Assembly: GCF_000174435.1 (NCBI RefSeq)
Contig: NZ_ACJN02000003.1
Location: 450,263 to 514,262 of the forward strand
Length of the DNA: 64,000 nt
Source: Desulfonatronospira thiodismutans ASO3-1
GTDB taxonomy: Bacteria; Desulfobacterota; Desulfovibrionia; Desulfovibrionales; Desulfonatronovibrionaceae
Direction of reading: 5' to 3'
Below the pieces are notes generated by a model. That model had not been told where the DNA came from and searched no databases. It saw only the letters and a list, made by a program, of their open reading frames with translations. This document shows positions 59,379-64,000 of the stretch, in pieces. The position numbers and the translations under genes were made by a program. How positions within the stretch are numbered: the first letter of the stretch is position 1; each line of letters begins with the position of its first letter.

Positions 59379-59804
59379 ATGATAGGAATTATATTAGTCA
59401 CTCACGGCGATTTCGGGTCCGGTCTTCTGCATGCGGCGCAGACCATGGTGGGAGAAAGCGGCAACTGCTGCGCCATAGGAGTGGATGTTTCCAGGCCCAT
59501 GCAGGATATCATTGACCAGTTGAAGCAGAAGGTTAAAGAAATAGACACAGGCAGCGGTGTAGTAATCCTTACGGACATGTTCGGGGGAACCCCTACCAAT
59601 ATCAGCCTGTCCCTTTTAAGTCACGGGCATATAGAGGTTATTACCGGGGTGAACCTCCCCATGCTTTTAAAGGCGCTCTCCGGCAGGACCCAGGAACTTG
59701 GAGACCTGGCCCAGGAAATCAAATCTGCCGGCAAACAGGGAATCCTCGTGGCCGGGGACGTGCTCAAAAGGCAGGTGGCCGGCTCCGGAAAAAAGGGCGA
59801 GTAA
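59379..59804 (+). CDS. PTS mannose-family IIA component
   Basis: 141 aa. The phosphorylated histidine is His9 in LVTHGDFGSGLL; TDMFGGTPTNISL is the second family motif. Mannose-type IIA normally passes phosphate from HPr to IIB. Here it stands with IIB and a broken IIC. Start ATG 59379. Confidence 0.93.
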   Translation: MIGIILVTHGDFGSGLLHAAQTMVGESGNCCAIGVDVSRPMQDIIDQLKQKVKEIDTGSGVVILTDMFGGTPTNISLSLLSHGHIEVITGVNLPMLLKALSGRTQELGDLAQEIKSAGKQGILVAGDVLKRQVAGSGKKGE

Positions 59805-59808
59805 GACA

Positions 59809-60273
59809 ATGTTCTGGGTACGCATAGACAATCGCCTGATACACGGTCAGGTCATCGAGACCTGGCTGCCCTATGCGGGTTCAAGCACCATTCTTGTGGT
59901 CAATGATGAACTCGCTGCAGACCCGGTGCGTCAGGAAATCATGGGGCTTGCCGTACCCAGCCACATCGACATAACTTTTGCATCCATCCAGGAAAGCCCC
60001 CGCGTCCTGCATACAACTTTAAAGGACAGACTTTCCTCGGTTTTTATACTCTTCGACAATTGTCCGGACGCCAGGCAGGCCTTTGATCAGGGCCTGAACT
60101 TCGACTGGATCAACATTGGCAATATTCATTACAGCCCGGGCAGAAAACAGGTCTGCGCCCACATCGCCCTGAGCCAGGACGACAGCCTTTGCCTGGAATA
60201 CTTTTACAGGCAGGGGGTAAAGCTGGATTTCAGGTGCGTGCCCCACAAAAGCGTTCAGGTGGATTCATGGTAG
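59809..60273 (+). CDS. PTS mannose-family IIB component
   Basis: 154 aa from ATG 59809, 4 bp after the IIA stop; the longer frame to 59698 is inside IIA. The phosphorylated histidine is in RIDNRLIHGQVIETW, then the VVNDELAADPVRQEIM stretch. Its stop lies within the IIC start (ATGGTAG). Confidence 0.93.
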   Translation: MFWVRIDNRLIHGQVIETWLPYAGSSTILVVNDELAADPVRQEIMGLAVPSHIDITFASIQESPRVLHTTLKDRLSSVFILFDNCPDARQAFDQGLNFDWINIGNIHYSPGRKQVCAHIALSQDDSLCLEYFYRQGVKLDFRCVPHKSVQVDSW

Positions 60274-60976
60274 CCCTGGAAGAAATGAGTATTTTAAACA
60301 CTGTCCTGCTGGGGGGTTTTTTTTTGCCGTCTTTTCCCTGTTTCGTTTTGCTCTTCACCTGGGCCTTCTTGAACGCCCCCTGGTGGCCGGCTTCTTCCTG
60401 GCCCTCATTACCGGTGAAGTCTTCCCGGTTTTGCTCATCGCCGTATTTTTCGAACTGCTGTGGCTGGATCTCATTCCTGCAGGCACCTTCATCCCGCCCA
60501 ACGCCATCTTCTGCGTAACCAGCGTCACATTACTGTATGGGCATTTTCAACTGGAGCACACCGGCCAGATATTTCTGCTCATGCTCCTGAGCATCCCCGG
60601 GGCCTATATCCTTTCGCGCATTGAAGGCTGGTACAGAATCCGGCAGAACAAAAAATACAATCTGATTCTGCGCCAGAGCAGGGACAGGTTCAGCTCATAC
60701 AACCCAGGAAAAATGATCATGCAGTCCCTGGTCGGATCCTTCGGCGTGGGCTTGGTGACAGCCTGTCTGGGCATCTATTTCCTGGCCATAGTATATCCTC
60801 ATTTAAAGGACCTTTTCCAGTTTCAGCGCGAAATGGACTGGTCCCTCATCCTGCTGGCCGCCAGCTTCAGCGCCCTGGCCGGACTCAGAGTCAAAAAAGC
60901 CTATACCTCCCTTGTAGTGGGCATGGTCCTGATAAGCGCAGCCCTGGCCTGGATGCAATGGCCTGTATTGGCCTGA
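60267..60976 (+). CDS. PTS mannose-family IIC component, frameshifted at a T9 run
   Basis: Membrane channel component. From ATG 60267 the frame reads VALEEMSILNTVLLGG, then loses the family pattern after GGGGGG-T9 (60311-60325). With one more T it continues FFFAVFSLFRFALHLGLLER and on through 60976 (GFFLALITGEVFPVLLIAVF...), a normal multi-helix IIC of about 236 aa. So one base is missing in the homopolymer, through a sequencing error, a real inactivation, or a phase-variable or slippage-corrected site. No IID gene follows. Confidence 0.75.
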
Positions 60977-61730
60977 AGGTCAGGAGCTGATTATCGAACC
61001 ACCCCCGACCCCTCCTTAACCAAGGAGGGGAGCAGATCGAGGCATGGCAACACTCTGTCGCATGCATCTGTATAAATACTCCGTCTGGGTATTGATCAAA
61101 CTTCCATCACCCAAGTAAATCCAAGCCACGGTACAACTCCCCTCCCTTAGGAAGAAAGTATGGGTGTATGGGGGTATCCATGTGTGGGTGTAAAGATATT
61201 TTTACTCCCATACTCCCATACGCCCCTACTTCCATACTTCTTAAGGCCGGGGGTGGTTGTATGAACTCCCTTCCTTATAAACATTCCAGAAACCTACAAC
61301 CCAAGCAAGTCCAAGCCACGGTACAGCTCCCCTCCTTAGCCAAGGAGGGGTCGGGGGTGGTTATATGAGATCCCTTCCTTATAAAAATTCCAGAAATCCA
61401 CCACCCAAGTAAGTCCAAGCCACGGTGTAGCTCCCCTCCTTAGCCAAGGAGGGGTCGGGGGTGGTTATATGAGATCCCTTCCTTATAAAAATTCCAGAAA
61501 TCCACCACCCAAGTAAGTCCAAGCCACGGTACAGCTCCCCTCCTTAGCCAAGGAGGGGCCGGGGGTGGTTATATAAAAATCCCTTCCTTATAAACATTCC
61601 AGAAACCTACAACCCAAGCAAGTCCAAGCCACGGTACAGCTCCCCTCCTTAGCCAAGGAGGGGTCGGGGGTGGTTGTATGAACTCCCTTCCTTAACCAGA
61701 CAGAGACACGGCACCCCTGTATGGTTGCGC
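60977..61730. repeat. Repeat array 2: 104-bp tandem units
   Basis: No gene. One unit of the 109-bp type comes first (GAGCAGATCGAGG near 61030), then units of the partner type with anchor AAGCCACGGT at 61123, 61313, 61417, 61521 and 61626, the last four spaced 104-105 bp. Each has GCTCCCCTCCTTAGCCAAGG and GGGGTCGGGGGTGGTT. The unit at 61123 has a different hairpin (about 61150-61245, arms AAGTATGGGTGTATGGGGGT and its approximate complement) in place of its palindrome centre. Confidence 0.85.
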
Positions 61731-62036
61731 CTAATCCTCGCCAGTGCCCAGCACCTGCTCCACAGGCACGACCGCAGCCCGCAGGTGCCTGTGCGCACCT
61801 TTTTTCATTCTAAACTCCTGCAGGCGCTGCATAAGTCCCTCAACCAGGTCGTTTTTTACCAGGGCCTGACACACGGTTACACTGCCGGGAAAAACCTGGC
61901 TGCCGAAATGTTTGCCCTCCTGGTCCTTTCCCTCCACCATGGGATACCTGGCGTAATCCTCTACACCTGAATCATCCAGGATACGCTCCACGTGATCCAC
62001 GTATTCAAAACGAAAGGTGATGTGCACCAGTTTCAT
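61731..62036 (-). CDS. PII-like RND-transporter-associated protein (PG0541 type)
   Basis: 101 aa from ATG 62036 (MKLVHITFRFEYVDHVERIL). It has a ferredoxin-like PII-type layout (beta-alpha-beta), with KHFGSQVFPGSVTVCQALV and a C-terminal LMQRLQEFR helix. Small proteins of this type sit beside RND efflux genes. It follows the efflux gene by 3 bp. Function is unproven. Confidence 0.75.
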   Translation of the reverse strand: MKLVHITFRFEYVDHVERILDDSGVEDYARYPMVEGKDQEGKHFGSQVFPGSVTVCQALVKNDLVEGLMQRLQEFRMKKGAHRHLRAAVVPVEQVLGTGED

Positions 62037-62038
62037 AT

Positions 62039-64000
62039 TCAACCTTTTGCACCTTTGGGTTGTTTCCCAAAAAGTCTGAGAATGTAGTTCTGCAGCTGAT
62101 CATACAGAGTGTAAACCACCGGGATGACAATAAGGGTCAGGGCGGTGGAGGTAAAAAGACCAGCAGCCACGGCAACGCCCAGGGGGACCCTGGCTTCACC
62201 TCCGGCCCCATAGCCCAGGGCTATGGGCGTAATGCCCAGAATGGTGGAGATGGCGGTCATGACCACCGGCCGGAACCTCTCCCGGGCCGCTTCCTGGGCC
62301 GCCTGCACCGGTGGTCTTCCCCGGGCCACCAGGACATTGGTATAATCCACCAGCAAAATGGCGTTCTTGGTTACCAGCCCCATGAGCATTATAAGGCCGA
62401 TAAAGGCATAAACGCTGAAGTTCAGGTTGAGAAGCCACAAAATGCCGAAAGCGCCCACAGTGGCCAGGGGCAGAGCGGTCATGATGCTTAAGGGGTAGAT
62501 GAATGACTCGAACTGGGCCGAAAGCACTAAGTATATAAATATAATGGCAAAAATAAGGGCCAGGGCCAGGTAATAAAACGACTCCTCAAACACCTCGGAC
62601 ATGCCGGCCATGCGGTAGTCGGTCCCTGCAGGAAGCTCAGCCTCCAGATATGTTTCCAGCTCGTCCACTGCATCGCCCAGGGCCACCCCCGGAGGTGTGG
62701 ATGCAGTAACCGAGGCCGAGCGCACCCGGTCGAAACGGTGAATCTCGCTTGGACCTATGGTTTCCTGGATATGCACCAGGTTATCCAGGGAAACCAGTTC
62801 GTCTCTCTGGTTGCGCAGGTATACATGGCGCAGGGCGTCCGGGGTGGTTTCACCGCGGTCCTTTATCTCAGTAATTACATCGTACCTTCGGGCTTCGCGG
62901 TCCACGTGGGAAATGTCCACCTCTCCAAACAAATAGCGCAGGGACTGAGAAATGGCCGTGGCCGATACCCACATCTCGGCCGCCTTTTCCCGGTCAATGC
63001 TTACGTCCACCTGGGGCCTGTCCAGCTCAAGATCGGAGCGCACCCCAACATAGTACTCCGAACGGGACTCCATCCAGTCCACCACCTGCTCCTGCACAAT
63101 ATCCAGTTCCTGCAGGTCCGGGTTCTGCAGGACCACTTCCACCGGGTCACCACCTACTCCTCCAGGGGTGATATCAACGGCGAAGGCACGTCCGTCAGGA
63201 ATTTGAGCCAGTCTTTGCCGGTACTGCTGCATTATCTCAGTCTGATGCTTATCCCGCTCATCCCTGGGTACTAAGGTGACAAAGGCCACCCCCTCATTGG
63301 GATGACCCGGTCCGCCTCCACGGCTAAGGCCGATGCCCAGGAAAGTATGGCTGACGTTGGGATCTTCGGCCAGCATTTTTTCAATTCTGGCCGCAAAACT
63401 GTCTGTTTCCGGAAGCGTGGCCCCCTGGGGGGTCTCAAAGACTATCATCATCCTGGAGCGGTCCTCGTCCGGGGCAAACTCCTTGGGAATATTCATGTAG
63501 GCCATGATGCCCGCACCAAAGGCCAGCAGGGCAATAACCACCACTAAGGCCCGCCTTTTGAAGGCCCGGGCCAGAACCCAGGCATAGATGGCTTCCACAT
63601 GGTTCAGATGTCTTTCAGACATCTTGAAAAACCAGCTTTTACGTTCCTTGTACTTCAAAAGCCTGGAACAGAGCATGGGGGTCAGGGTCAGGGCCACAAA
63701 AGTAGAGGCAAATACAGTCACTGCGACCGTAAGGCCGAATTCATAAAAAAACCTTCCGATTATCCCCCCGGTAAAGGCCACCGGGATAAACACCGCTCCC
63801 AGGGACAAAGAGTTGGCAATGGCCGGAAAAGCCATTTCCGTAGTACCCACCCTGGCCGCAGGCAGGGGATCAGCCCCATGCTCCATGTGTCTGAAATTGC
63901 GCTCCAGGATGACAATGGCGTCGTCAACCACTATTCCGATGACCAGGATAAGGGCCAGCATGGTCAGTACGTTGATGCTGAAGCCCAGGACATTTATGGC
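62039..64000 (-). CDS. RND family efflux transporter permease, partial
   Basis: C-terminal 653 residues of an AcrB/MexF-like pump; the start lies beyond the window. Visible are the transmembrane aspartates in VIGIVVDDAIVILERNFRHM, LTPMLCSRLL, the large periplasmic part with TPQGATLPETDSF, and the second helix bundle with GLVTKNAILLVDY and APLALGYG-like TPIALGYGAGGEARVPLG. HAE1-type drug or hydrophobe pumps share this pattern. A membrane-fusion protein may lie upstream outside the window. The frame remains open to the window edge. Confidence 0.93.
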   Translation of the reverse strand, partial: AINVLGFSINVLTMLALILVIGIVVDDAIVILERNFRHMEHGADPLPAARVGTTEMAFPAIANSLSLGAVFIPVAFTGGIIGRFFYEFGLTVAVTVFASTFVALTLTPMLCSRLLKYKERKSWFFKMSERHLNHVEAIYAWVLARAFKRRALVVVIALLAFGAGIMAYMNIPKEFAPDEDRSRMMIVFETPQGATLPETDSFAARIEKMLAEDPNVSHTFLGIGLSRGGGPGHPNEGVAFVTLVPRDERDKHQTEIMQQYRQRLAQIPDGRAFAVDITPGGVGGDPVEVVLQNPDLQELDIVQEQVVDWMESRSEYYVGVRSDLELDRPQVDVSIDREKAAEMWVSATAISQSLRYLFGEVDISHVDREARRYDVITEIKDRGETTPDALRHVYLRNQRDELVSLDNLVHIQETIGPSEIHRFDRVRSASVTASTPPGVALGDAVDELETYLEAELPAGTDYRMAGMSEVFEESFYYLALALIFAIIFIYLVLSAQFESFIYPLSIMTALPLATVGAFGILWLLNLNFSVYAFIGLIMLMGLVTKNAILLVDYTNVLVARGRPPVQAAQEAARERFRPVVMTAISTILGITPIALGYGAGGEARVPLGVAVAAGLFTSTALTLIVIPVVYTLYDQLQNYILRLFGKQPKGAKG

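Overview
The window reads as a chromosomal segment of an anaerobic, Gram-negative deltaproteobacterium, most likely of the Desulfovibrionales (sulfate or sulfur reducers, perhaps a Desulfonatrono- type). The pointers are an HdrA-MvhDGA hydrogenase operon with three selenocysteine codons, an ATP synthase operon with two b-type subunits and no a or c genes, and the run kdsA-kdsC-lptC-lptA-lptB-rpoN-hpf-ptsN-rapZ followed by mannose-type PTS genes. Species is inference only. No rRNA, tRNA, CRISPR array, transposase or phage gene was recognised; the one structural RNA seen is a 6S RNA.

Layout. 0-6.4 kb: quinolinate synthase, a U32 protein, two small toxin-antitoxin-like pairs and a DUF697 membrane protein. 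6.4-11 kb: a chemotaxis-receptor relic, yifB, lepB, lepA. 11-18.4 kb: two tandem 335-bp repeats, then the minus-strand operon hdrA-mvhD-mvhG-mvhA-protease. HdrA, MvhD and MvhA are each interrupted by one in-frame TGA that has a bacterial SECIS-like hairpin after it, so simple ORF calling cuts all three. 19-31 kb: rlpA, an HU/IHF protein, HIT, radical SAM, thrC, a UbiA-type prenyltransferase, tyrS, rny, 6S RNA, zapA, a zapB-like gene and glmU. 31-43 kb: one long minus-strand block of envelope and energy genes, mreB-mreC-mreD-mrdA-rodA-bactofilin followed by atpF'-F-H-A-G-D-C. 43-48.6 kb: radical SAM, truA and the N-end-rule set clpS-clpA-aat. 49-58 kb: adk, then pyrG and the Kdo/LPS-transport/sigma-54 run. 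58-62 kb: mannose-family PTS IIA, IIB and a frameshifted IIC between two dense repeat arrays. 62-64 kb: a small PII-like protein and the 3' part of an RND efflux pump that runs off the window.

Between the conserved genes lie several non-coding repeat families. (1) Six short elements with GTA(A) inverted ends, each flanked by an 8-bp target duplication (five exact, one 7/8), at 83-154, 1561-1730, 6428-6601, 18807-18947, 20899-21049 and 26140-26513. They look like IS66-type MITEs, and several carry an exchangeable GGGGACAG/CTGTCCCC hairpin as cargo. (2) A multi-hairpin repeat of about 330 bp in four copies. One copy has been hit by a family-1 element, which shows the exact empty site. (3) Palindromic repeats of 104-109 bp in tandem arrays on both sides of the PTS genes.
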